Below are positions 42,882 to 50,825 of a stretch of 64,000 bases of DNA, one piece after another. The notes beneath the pieces were generated by a model. It searched no databases and was not told the origin of the DNA. It saw only the letters and a list, made by a program, of their open reading frames with translations. The first letter of the stretch is position 1; every line of letters starts with the position of its first letter. Both the position numbers and the translations under genes were made by a program. Location of the stretch: positions 2,170,001 to 2,234,000 of the forward strand of contig NZ_CP159830.1 of NCBI RefSeq assembly GCF_047730085.1. Direction: 5' to 3'. The DNA is from Njordibacter sp937773555 (GTDB lineage Bacteria > Pseudomonadota > Gammaproteobacteria > Pseudomonadales > Balneatricaceae).

Positions 42882-45527
42882 TTAAAAAACCACGATGTTC
42901 TTAGGCGGTTCTCCATTTTTGTATTTTTCGAAAGCCTGCGTATAACCTGTTTCTAAATGCTGCGTAAATTTTTTAGTGTCAAATAAGGGTTTTGATAACT
43001 TATTTTCGACCAGCTTTTCTTTAACCTTTTTCAGAACTTTTGGATTTTTGGCCAAAGTAGTAATAAGTGCCTCATACTCTTGGACATCTGTGGTAATTAA
43101 TTCAGGTAGGTCAATCGCCGTAAGTAAACTACCAGCAACTCTAGCTGCAAAGCTTTTACCCAGCATCGTAACAACGGGTAATCCAGCCCAAAGAGCATCG
43201 CTGGCTGTGGTGTGGGCATTACAGTTGAACGTGTCAATAAAAAGATCGGCAAACTTATGGCGAGCCAAGTGTTTGGCTAAGCTAACCCTTTCAGCGAACA
43301 CAAGTCTATATGGCTCAATACCTCGCTTTTTCGCTTCGTTTCTTAAATTCCTTTCCACCCACCTATTAGGCTTTATTAACCAAAGCACACTGCCTTCTAC
43401 TTTGTTCAACACGCGTGCCCAGACATTTAACTCTTCAGATGAAATTTTATAACTTTTGTTAAAACAACAAAATATAAACCCTTTCTCAGGAAGCCCTAGT
43501 TGCACTTTAGTAACAGTGATGTCTGATATCACTCTATCGTCGTCATTAGGTTGGTATGAATGAGGCAATCGAATAATATGCTCAGAGTATGATTCTTCAA
43601 ACTGCTTTGGAATGACCACATCATCAGCAATAATGTAATCAATACAGTCTGCACCAGACGTGCCTGGATACCCCAAATGGGCTATCTGCACAGGCGCTGG
43701 ACGGTATGTAAAAATGCCAAATCGGTTATCTTGGGTAAAACCCTTTAAATCAACTGCAATATCGATGTTATCTGAACGTGCCAACATAGCAATCTCTTGG
43801 TCAGTTTTGCCAGATACTTCGTGAAAAACATCTACAGCTTTGACAAGACGCTCCCTCATCTCATCACATGCCTTAGGGCCAAACGAATAGGCATATATTT
43901 CAAACAATTTTTTATCATGACTTTCTAAGACCTTTATCATCAAATACATTGTTGCATGATTATGAAAGTCGGCTGAAAAGTAACCAATTCGGATCCGTTG
44001 GCCACTTTCTTGCGGCCACATACCTTCTCGTGCGCTGGATGGGCGATATGTTGTGGCAATATGATTTTTAGAGCGGATTAGATGACGCTCTGGTGAATCC
44101 TCTAGTGCCAGCATAGTAAAGGGACTGATAGCGCAGGTTGAAACACCCCATTTAGAAATTAATGTATTGTATGCCTCAATATCACTCCAGTCACAAATAT
44201 GTAATTGTGAAAATAGCATTTGCGAGCTTGCGTAAACGTTGCTTGGCTTAATCGCAAGAGCACGCTTAAAATTCATTATCGCTGCCGGAAAGTCACCCTG
44301 ATCCTTTAATGCAAGTCCTAAATTGCAATACGCCTCAGAATACTCAGGCTTAAGCTTTAAACATTTTTTATAATTAGCTATGGCGCCATTGCCATCTCCC
44401 TTGAGCCGGAGGACATTTGCCAAATTATTATAAGCTTCAGCATAGTCAGAATCCTTCTCAAGAGCGAAATTATAATAACGCATAGCCAAGGCGGTATCTC
44501 CCCTAATCTGATAACTCACACCCAGATTACTATATGCTTCTGCATAGTTTGGTCTAATATCTATCGCTCGCTTATAGCTGGCGATCGCTGACTCAAATTC
44601 ACCGCTATCCTTTAAAGCATTGCCTAAATTATTATGTGCCTCAGCAAAATTTGGTTTGAGGCTCAAGGCTTGTCGATAACTTACCAATGCAGGTTTTAAG
44701 TCACCATTCTCTTGAAAAGCTACACCCATGTTACAAAAGGACTCTGCATAATCTGGCTTGATGATGACCGCTTTTTTGTAACTTTTGATAGCCTCTAAAA
44801 ACTCTCCCTTATCCTTAAAAGCATTACCCATGTTGTTATAAGCGTCAGCATAGTTAGGGTCTATTGTTATTGCACTTTGATAACAATTAATCCCACCATC
44901 GTGATTGCCCATTGCCTGGTATGCAGCACCCATGTTGAAATGTGCCTGGGCATAATCAGGCATAATTTTAAGTGCTTTTTTATAACTATTAATCGCTGCT
45001 TCAAATTGCAGCAGTCCAGCGTTGCAGGCCCCTGCAATGTTACACAAGACGACTGATTTGGGAAAAGCCTTCTGCATCTTTAAAGTCTGGTTTAAAGCCT
45101 GCTTGACCTTTCCCTTCCCAAAAAGATCTATTAATGCCTGACACTCAGAAGATGGGGGGTCGTTGAGAACAGGTTGTGAACATCGCTTTTCAAGATCGTC
45201 AAAAACTGCCCCGTTAGCGCCTTTAACTCTTGCTTGTACAAGTCGCTTCTTAGCCTCTGAATATTGACCCATACGCAATAATGCATCAATGTAGCTGACC
45301 CAGAACTGGCCCACATTTGGATTTGATTCTATGGCTGTTTTGAAACAATTTAAAGCTTGTTGTTCTTTGCCTTTACTAACAAACAAAACACCAAGATTAT
45401 GGTTTGCGTGAGCGTGTGTGGCCTCAGCCAAAATCACCTTTGAATAGAGCGCGTGCGCCTTTATCGTTGCGCCACCCTTATGTGCCAAAACTGCCTGCTT
45501 AAAAAGCTCATTAGTTGAGAGCATCAC
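42882..45527 (-). CDS. TPR / O-GlcNAc-transferase-like protein (GT41 family)
   Basis: An 881-residue cytoplasmic protein. Residues about 5-440 hold around ten TPR units of 34 residues, e.g. YADAYNNMGNAFKDKGEFLE and FAEAHNNLGNALKDSGEFES. Residues about 490-865 are a GT41 catalytic region. It has GYFSADFHNHATMYLM with the conserved His, APVQIAHLGYPGTSG, FCCFNKSYKISSEELNVWAR with the conserved Lys, and NAHTTASDALWAGLPVVTM, all as in SPINDLY/OGT enzymes. Such enzymes attach GlcNAc or other sugars to Ser/Thr of proteins; some bacterial members modify flagellins or adhesins. No acceptor is obvious next to it. The N-terminal Met is at 45527, with an MM doublet. Confidence 0.88.
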   Translation of the reverse strand: MMLSTNELFKQAVLAHKGGATIKAHALYSKVILAEATHAHANHNLGVLFVSKGKEQQALNCFKTAIESNPNVGQFWVSYIDALLRMGQYSEAKKRLVQARVKGANGAVFDDLEKRCSQPVLNDPPSSECQALIDLFGKGKVKQALNQTLKMQKAFPKSVVLCNIAGACNAGLLQFEAAINSYKKALKIMPDYAQAHFNMGAAYQAMGNHDGGINCYQSAITIDPNYADAYNNMGNAFKDKGEFLEAIKSYKKAVIIKPDYAESFCNMGVAFQENGDLKPALVSYRQALSLKPNFAEAHNNLGNALKDSGEFESAIASYKRAIDIRPNYAEAYSNLGVSYQIRGDTALAMRYYNFALEKDSDYAEAYNNLANVLRLKGDGNGAIANYKKCLKLKPEYSEAYCNLGLALKDQGDFPAAIMNFKRALAIKPSNVYASSQMLFSQLHICDWSDIEAYNTLISKWGVSTCAISPFTMLALEDSPERHLIRSKNHIATTYRPSSAREGMWPQESGQRIRIGYFSADFHNHATMYLMIKVLESHDKKLFEIYAYSFGPKACDEMRERLVKAVDVFHEVSGKTDQEIAMLARSDNIDIAVDLKGFTQDNRFGIFTYRPAPVQIAHLGYPGTSGADCIDYIIADDVVIPKQFEESYSEHIIRLPHSYQPNDDDRVISDITVTKVQLGLPEKGFIFCCFNKSYKISSEELNVWARVLNKVEGSVLWLIKPNRWVERNLRNEAKKRGIEPYRLVFAERVSLAKHLARHKFADLFIDTFNCNAHTTASDALWAGLPVVTMLGKSFAARVAGSLLTAIDLPELITTDVQEYEALITTLAKNPKVLKKVKEKLVENKLSKPLFDTKKFTQHLETGYTQAFEKYKNGEPPKNIVVF

Positions 45528-46801
45528 AAATCAATCCTTAATATGCTTACTGGCAAAATGAAATAAACACTTTTAAATATTCTAAAACTAATTCTGCGAT
45601 TGCCAATACTATCTCCTTGAAAAGCTAACAGTACATTTATGAGGCCTATCGGCACTCATAATAATTATTAACGAGCAGCTCTATTTTTTACGTTTGGATC
45701 AATGCTTACTCTTAACGCTCTCAAAGTTTAGTAGTATTTTTGAAAACTGTTTGCACTTGACGCTCATTAACAATTTGTTTGCACGTTTTTCTGGCAGCTC
45801 TTAAATGAGGGCCGTTTGAAGACTATCATTTTAACTTTTGATTTATTTGGATTAGAGAACGAAAAGAAGATATTGCTCAGAAATTGAACACCAAAACTTA
45901 CTTGATGTTAGGAAATAGTGCCTTTACGCGTTGGCTTTTTTATGACTGCCCACGCATTATTTCTATAGTAAGGCAGCGTTTCCAAGGCTTGTTTTTACTG
46001 AAAGTCCAGGGGTGAGTCCTAAGGTCTCCCTGGTGCCATTTGAGCCAAACAAAACCAAACTAGAACACCCCCTAACTACCATTTATTAGTAGACTTCCTC
46101 CAGTTTTTTGGCAAGAGATGCTATGTGTGATTTCTGCTCCTCTGAGAACTCATCACTTTCTAATTCGTCTAAAGCTTCATGGATTAAACTAGTGACTAGC
46201 TGCTCTATTTCACGATAACTGCCCATAGTAATTACTTGGCCTGCAACTTTGGGAGGCAGTGCCAAAGTCTTCGCCCTCGCGTTTCCTATTGTAATCCCCC
46301 CGTAAATTAAGATCAGTTTTAAGTAGGATTTTCTCTTACACTAAACGAAGGTAATTTACTTGCAACCACTATTACCAAATGGATAGTCATCATCACAATG
46401 TATTTTTTAAGAGCAGAGCCTTGGTAATTATGACCTAGCAAGCCACTTTAGACTAGCCTACTGGTATCACCTGGCCTTGCGCTTATATTACTTTCTATTT
46501 ATTACTTATTGGTAACTATGTGGTGTGCTGTAATGTACTGTCTTAAGCTAAAAGAAGCTCAGGCTTTTTAAAAAAACGGCTTAGGCTCGTTGGCACCGAT
46601 TTGTGCCGATAACACCAGCATTATTGCCATTTTCAGACCTTTTTTAAAAGATCTTTCAAGTATGTTGTTATTTTGGTTTTAAATGTACCTTAGGTATTGC
46701 GGCGCATCGTTTTCGAGCTAATAAATTCTTTATATTTTCACTACCTTCGTTAATTCGTTACTGAGTTTAAAACAACCCTCTGCTCACTAAAAAATAAAAC
46801 T
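45528..46801. other. Long AT-rich intergenic region
   Basis: About 1.27 kb without a convincing gene other than the small minus-strand frame at 46086-46265. A TGTTTGCAC motif occurs twice within 40 bases (about 45747 and 45778). GGCAC-CGATTT-GTGCC near 46591-46606 can form a short hairpin. Length and base composition suggest either decayed DNA or promoter regions of unknown transcripts. Confidence 0.3.
46086..46265 (-). CDS. Possible small protein of about 59 residues
   Basis: From a TTG at 46265 the frame reads MALPPKVAGQVITMGSYREI, then EQLVTSLIHEALDELESDEF and SEEQKSHIASLAKKLEEVY. The composition (helical, acidic, regular heptad-like Leu/Ile) looks protein-like, and the frame stays open upstream as ITIGNARAKT without an ATG. 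From the internal ATG at 46226 only 46 residues remain. The LPPKVAGQV start with an amphipathic tail would fit a small antitoxin-like or ribbon-helix-helix protein, but I cannot assign a family. Coding status is uncertain. Confidence 0.35.
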   Translation of the reverse strand: MALPPKVAGQVITMGSYREIEQLVTSLIHEALDELESDEFSEEQKSHIASLAKKLEEVY

Positions 46802-48034
46802 TTAAAAAATGGATTTTATAGACAATCCTATCAATCTTTTTCGGTAATCAAAGTATTCTATATTTGAGCGATTATCATCAAAAGAGATAGACACCTCGGG
46901 TATGAACTCTCCAATTTGCATGCCACCTAATTTAAAACCAAGGATGTGATTAACGTATTCATCACTGCGCTGGACGAGAAAGAAGGGGTCGCGCCCACGA
47001 TGCACCACTTGTTTGTAGGTTAATTGGTAAAAAGGCGATATATCAGGCCAACTGCTTCTTACATTAAATTTGATATAGCGAGCTTGGCTTGAATTATACG
47101 GGTCTGCCCGCATAACATTCGCAACGCCTAGTTCAGCCCCTACAGCAGCAATGGTGTTTTGATACAGATCCTTAGATAGAGCGATATCATTGTAGTTACT
47201 GTCAAATACCGCTTGCCCAACCAAGTCATTTTGACCAACGTTAACCTTAAGCATTAAGTTTGAATTTTGTAACGGCCTCAGTCCAGTAGATAAAGTGATC
47301 CCTGTTGAATATAAGGCTCCAGATGTCCATTTTCCACTAGCCAATAGCTCTACAAAACCACCCTTACTAAAAGTGTTTTCTGTACGATAACCAACCCCAA
47401 TCAATTGATTGTCATTTAGGTTATTAGGCGCGTCAAAATTTCTCACGTTGGCGTACAGCTTACTATGTTCACCAATCGGTTGCTCTGCTAGTAAGTTTAA
47501 CCATAAACCCGTTGTTTCTTTTTGAACTGACTTATTCACGGTTACCGTTTGCCCCAAGACTTTCACAACATCTCTAAAGGTCTCATTGGTAGGATTACTA
47601 TCGCGACTAAAACCCATTGACCAATGTAGCTTGCGACCCTTTTTTCTTGAAGAAGCAATATAATTACTTAAGGTAGGCCTTACTGCTGTAGGTAAATCAT
47701 GATTAAAATAAAGCTCCAAGAATAAAGATTCCGCTTCTTTATATCTACCCGCTAAATAAAGGCTTCTGCCTTTCTCTAGCAATACTCGGTTACTTTTTGT
47801 CTTTTTATATAGGTAGTCAAAAACCTCTATAGCCTCATCGTAGAATTGCTCATCAACTGCAACCATTGCCATAGAAAACAGGGATTGCGCATCATCCTCA
47901 GAAAAGCCACCCAATGGCTCATTTGCCAATACTGGCTTAGAAAAAAACAAGACAAACATAAAAAAGGCTAGCGTCATAGCTAGCCTTTTTTGAGCAATAT
48001 AAAACCTATCGCTTGGCACCGAATGCGCCCTCAT
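46802..48034 (-). CDS. Slam-like outer-membrane protein (type XI secretion, DUF560-type)
   Basis: A signal peptide ending PVLANEP is followed by a TPR-like N-terminal domain (DEAIEVFDYLYKKTKSNRVL and LLEKGRSLYLAGRYKEAESL). A C-terminal beta-barrel follows, starting SMGFSRDSNPTN and ending in Phe, as outer-membrane barrels do. TPR plus barrel with the DSNPTN motif is the layout of Slam proteins, which move lipoproteins and TbpB-barrel cargo across the outer membrane. Its cargo candidate is encoded immediately upstream. The start is uncertain: ATG 48034 gives a normal Lys/Arg-containing signal peptide but overlaps the upstream gene by 29 bp, while ATG 47977 lies in the loop of a hairpin. Confidence 0.75.
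   Translation of the reverse strand: MRAHSVPSDRFYIAQKRLAMTLAFFMFVLFFSKPVLANEPLGGFSEDDAQSLFSMAMVAVDEQFYDEAIEVFDYLYKKTKSNRVLLEKGRSLYLAGRYKEAESLFLELYFNHDLPTAVRPTLSNYIASSRKKGRKLHWSMGFSRDSNPTNETFRDVVKVLGQTVTVNKSVQKETTGLWLNLLAEQPIGEHSKLYANVRNFDAPNNLNDNQLIGVGYRTENTFSKGGFVELLASGKWTSGALYSTGITLSTGLRPLQNSNLMLKVNVGQNDLVGQAVFDSNYNDIALSKDLYQNTIAAVGAELGVANVMRADPYNSSQARYIKFNVRSSWPDISPFYQLTYKQVVHRGRDPFFLVQRSDEYVNHILGFKLGGMQIGEFIPEVSISFDDNRSNIEYFDYRKRLIGLSIKSIF
47960..47991 (-). terminator. Perfect 13-bp hairpin between lipoprotein and Slam genes, with an ATG in its loop
   Basis: On the minus strand AAAAAAGGCTAGC is followed by the loop TATGAC and then GCTAGCCTTTTTT. All 13 stem positions pair and the 3' arm ends in six T residues. 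This has the form of an intrinsic terminator. It begins 15 bases after the lipoprotein stop; the ATG in the loop (47977) is in frame with the Slam gene and the AAGG in the 5' arm would be its ribosome binding site. It could attenuate transcription into, or translation of, the Slam gene. Confidence 0.8.
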
Positions 48035-48956
48035 AAGCTTCTTTTCCCGTACCTCGAATCGAGAATACGCCACCAATCTCTTCTGCGTCGGGGCCATAAA
48101 ACTTGGCGCTAGCTGTACCACCTGTCCAATCAGAAGATGTACCGTATAAGTTGGATGATGTTAAAGTATTATTATTAGCTGAGTAGCTAAATGTCCCCGT
48201 TAGGTTAGGGCCGGCGTCGGTGTATGGGTCACCCACATCTACAGGCTGTATCAGGCTATTTGTCGTATTAAATGTAACTGATTGAGTTACAAAGTTTGCT
48301 GATAATGTAGCATCGGAGCTTACGCGATAGAATTTATGATCATTATCCACGTACATACCCTCAGCAACACCGCTAAAAGTGGCTGAGCCTGCTGTCGGAA
48401 TAGAAGCATCAGCAGTTGGGTTGCCAACACTCATAGCGCCTATACGCCCTATACCTGTGCCTTCATTAGCCTGCACCCAAGTAGCCATGGTCTGGTAGTC
48501 CCAATTGGAACCGTTCTCGGGATCGTATATCATACCCTGGGCGTTATTCCCATCAGTTACAGTGAGGCTGCTGTCACTGCTATCGTCTGAATAAACTTTT
48601 ACCCAAGTTAAATTCACATCGTCCTTAATAACAGACAACCCCGATATTTTTCCTAAAGAGTCATACGCAATTTTCACTTCGGCAGTAGTGTCTATTTCTG
48701 GAGCAGGAGCGGTACTAGTTGTAAAAACTAAAGTTGCCTCAGAAGAAAAACCATCAGCAGTTACAGTGGTGTTAGCCTCTGATACATCACTCCACTTTAG
48801 AGTTGCCTCAGAGAATGAAGCTGGTGTTCCTGCAGGAAGTGTGGCTTTAGAAGCTGGAGTAGTTGAAGAACTATTATCGTCCAGACTTGCTCCACAACCG
48901 CTTAACAAGCCAACGCTCACTATAGCGCCCAGAGCAAATATTCTTTGATTAATCAT
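48006..48956 (-). CDS. Lipoprotein with TbpB-like beta-barrel (Slam cargo candidate)
   Basis: A lipoprotein signal peptide with lipobox LLSGC (Cys21) is followed by a Ser/Thr-rich linker, a domain of about 120 residues, and a C-terminal transferrin-binding-protein-like barrel (about 185-316). Barrel markers are GSATFSGVAEGMYV, LTGTFSYSANNNTL, KFYGPDAEEIGGVFSI and the terminal EGAFGAKR. Such barrels carry the signal recognised by Slam translocons. The protein is probably exposed at the cell surface; whether it binds transferrin, haem or another ligand cannot be said. AAGGAA lies upstream of the ATG at 48956. Confidence 0.85.
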   Translation of the reverse strand: MINQRIFALGAIVSVGLLSGCGASLDDNSSSTTPASKATLPAGTPASFSEATLKWSDVSEANTTVTADGFSSEATLVFTTSTAPAPEIDTTAEVKIAYDSLGKISGLSVIKDDVNLTWVKVYSDDSSDSSLTVTDGNNAQGMIYDPENGSNWDYQTMATWVQANEGTGIGRIGAMSVGNPTADASIPTAGSATFSGVAEGMYVDNDHKFYRVSSDATLSANFVTQSVTFNTTNSLIQPVDVGDPYTDAGPNLTGTFSYSANNNTLTSSNLYGTSSDWTGGTASAKFYGPDAEEIGGVFSIRGTGKEAYEGAFGAKR

Positions 48957-48979
48957 CTATATTCCTTTATTTAAAAATT

Positions 48980-49004
48980 ATATACCTTCGATATGACGGT
49001 ATAT
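48980..49004. promoter_or_regulatory. Inverted repeat upstream of the lipoprotein gene
   Basis: ATATACC (48980-48986) and GGTATAT (48998-49004) are perfect inverted repeats separated by 11 bases, starting 24 bases upstream of the lipoprotein start. The symmetry and place fit a repressor or activator site. It does not match the usual Fur box. Function is inference. Confidence 0.35.
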
Positions 49005-49245
49005 TTGTAGACAAGCGATATTAAAAGGCACCACTTTTTAATGGCCAGAAACCATACCAAATTAATCCTTTCTAAAAATTAATTTCGGTGTTCAAATATT
49101 GCACAAAACCTAAATTTGCGTTGCCTGTGTCAATTAACATTACTATTAAACAGCAAAGGCGCTTAAGAAACGTTTATTCAAGCGCATTAGCTCTAAATGG
49201 CAACAGTAAGCTGAATCAATAGGTGGCCCTGACAGCAAAAAGAGA

Positions 49246-49306
49246 GCAGTGAAGTGGTATGCCTTAGCTTAGCTGCTGACCAGGGTGATGCTAATGCTCA
49301 ATGCAT
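49246..49306 (+). pseudogene. Sel1-repeat remnant
   Basis: The plus strand encodes AVKWYALA followed, one base out of frame, by AADQGDANAQC. Together these are one standard Sel1 repeat boundary (KAVKWYxLAAxQGxAxAQ). A stop follows soon after and there is no start. It looks like a decayed fragment of a Sel1 gene, unlike the intact Sel1 gene at 41607-42371 which is on the other strand. Confidence 0.6.
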
Positions 49307-49336
49307 TAACCCATTAGATTCAATGTATTGAGGATC

Positions 49337-49366
49337 AAAAAAGCCCAGTTAAATGCTGGGCTTTTT
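49337..49366. terminator. Bidirectional intrinsic terminator
   Basis: AAAAAAGCCCAG (49337-49348) and CTGGGCTTTTT (49356-49366) form an 11-bp stem around a 7-base loop, with A-run and T-run on either side, so it can terminate transcripts from both directions. It lies about 205 bases beyond the AttH-like gene's 3' end on the minus strand and downstream of the Sel1 remnant on the plus strand. Confidence 0.75.
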
Positions 49367-49571
49367 ATACAAAATCGCTTCGGGGGGACAAAGGGGGGAA
49401 CTTCAAACCATAATCCAGCACAGTCGTCGTTAGATAAATCAACAACCTGTGTATGACACTAGCTGTATTTTCGTAGGCATTAAAGGTGTATTAACCTCAA
49501 GCGATGAGGGTCTCGTTGGCCTGCCATAACCTCGATCAAGTATCGCAGTAGCAGTTGCGATGTATTTATAT

Positions 49572-50825
49572 TCAGTAACCGGTCAATTCTAAAAAGCCGA
49601 CGCCACCATGAGAGCCTTCAATCTTGACCATTCCCTCATAGTAGGGAACAGCGGCGTTATTCCACTGCTTATCTTTTAATGTCGATATGGTTAGGTCTAT
49701 TTTTTTACTGGGGATTATCAGCTTCCAGATCAAAGGTAATTGCCTACCATCCACCTTTTTAACAGATACTGGCTGTAGCGTTAGATCGCCTGGTTGCAGT
49801 GTGATTTGTTCGCCGTTGCTGGTGATGTATGATCCCGTCACATGATCATCTTGATTTTTTAGGCGCATTCTAAAAGCCATTATTTTGTTGCCGTCATCTA
49901 AATGAAGCGATAACCAATCCCAACCTTGAGTGCCAGTATCGAGTAATTGAGAGGTCCACTCTTTGTCAAACCACGCCTGACCTTTGAGTTTTATAGGCGC
50001 GGCCGTTACGGTATCGATGGCTTGCGTTAGCTCGCCTTCGATACTAATAAAAGGCGCACTATAATAGTGAGACGCGTGGCCGCTGTTCGATTTTACACTA
50101 AAGCCATTGTCACCATGTTGCACCAAGGGCCCCGTCTGATTCAGCGTAAATGTAGCGCTCGCCTCTGCGTTTGGTTTTGAGGTATCGGTTGCGCTAAAGG
50201 TCAGTGTCGACGGAAACAGTCCTGTATCGCCATCACTATTGAGCCATTGCCAATCATCAATAAACAAGTTCAGTGGCAACGCTGTAAGCCCCGCATTACC
50301 GACCCCGCCACGAGCAAATTTTTCGGAAAACCAATGGGTATCTAATGAGTGGATGGATGCATGTGCCATGTATATTTGATCGTTATGCCACTTTTTATCT
50401 AAAGATACAGTCGACTCATTTAACGTAACAGGAGAATTCTTTAATGACGAAGACGAGTTACTCCCTTCAGTTTGAGAGCTTCTTGGGCGTGGGTTTTTAA
50501 ATCGAAATAATGTCCACTGCAAGCCATAGGGATCACCAGCTTCGTCTTGCAAGTTAGCAGTTAAATACCACCATTCGATATCAAATTGATCGTGTGTGCC
50601 GTGATCCTGCGGAAAACTCATGCGGTAATTTGGATCAGCTTTTTTACCCATATTACTCGCTAAGGCATTATTAAAATCATCATTTTGCTCGTACACGTTC
50701 CGACCAAAAACCGACATGTTAGCTTGAGTCTTAAGGGCTATCTGCGAAGTCACAACGAAGTAAGTACCCAGTAAAAACACACCTGCTAGGCTGAGACTGA
50801 CGATTTTTTTATTTAATTTAGCCAT
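49572..50825 (-). CDS. Secreted AttH/lipocalin-like protein
   Basis: The protein has an N-terminal membrane anchor or signal segment (LAGVFLLGTYFVVTSQIA) and a COG5621-type lipocalin-like (AttH/CrtC-like) double domain. Typical motifs are FPQDHGTHDQFDIEWWYLTA near residue 65, MAHASIHSL, QAWFDKEWTSQLLDTGTQGW and DWLSLHLDDGNKIMAFRMR. Related genes accompany FtsX-type permeases and a LolD-type ATPase, as in the Agrobacterium att cluster. The start overlaps the permease gene upstream by 13 bp. Although annotated as hydrolases in places, no enzymatic activity is established; binding of a lipid-like ligand is plausible. Confidence 0.82.
   Translation of the reverse strand: MAKLNKKIVSLSLAGVFLLGTYFVVTSQIALKTQANMSVFGRNVYEQNDDFNNALASNMGKKADPNYRMSFPQDHGTHDQFDIEWWYLTANLQDEAGDPYGLQWTLFRFKNPRPRSSQTEGSNSSSSLKNSPVTLNESTVSLDKKWHNDQIYMAHASIHSLDTHWFSEKFARGGVGNAGLTALPLNLFIDDWQWLNSDGDTGLFPSTLTFSATDTSKPNAEASATFTLNQTGPLVQHGDNGFSVKSNSGHASHYYSAPFISIEGELTQAIDTVTAAPIKLKGQAWFDKEWTSQLLDTGTQGWDWLSLHLDDGNKIMAFRMRLKNQDDHVTGSYITSNGEQITLQPGDLTLQPVSVKKVDGRQLPLIWKLIIPSKKIDLTISTLKDKQWNNAAVPYYEGMVKIEGSHGGVGFLELTGY

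Noticed and set aside
42976..43452. Plus-strand frame of 158 residues inside the OGT-like gene
   Set aside because: Antisense shadow of a well-supported protein; Ser-rich, no domain.
44300..45000. Regularly spaced repeat resembling a CRISPR array
   Set aside because: The period is about 102 bases and in frame with TPR units of the minus-strand protein; repeats are degenerate and coding.
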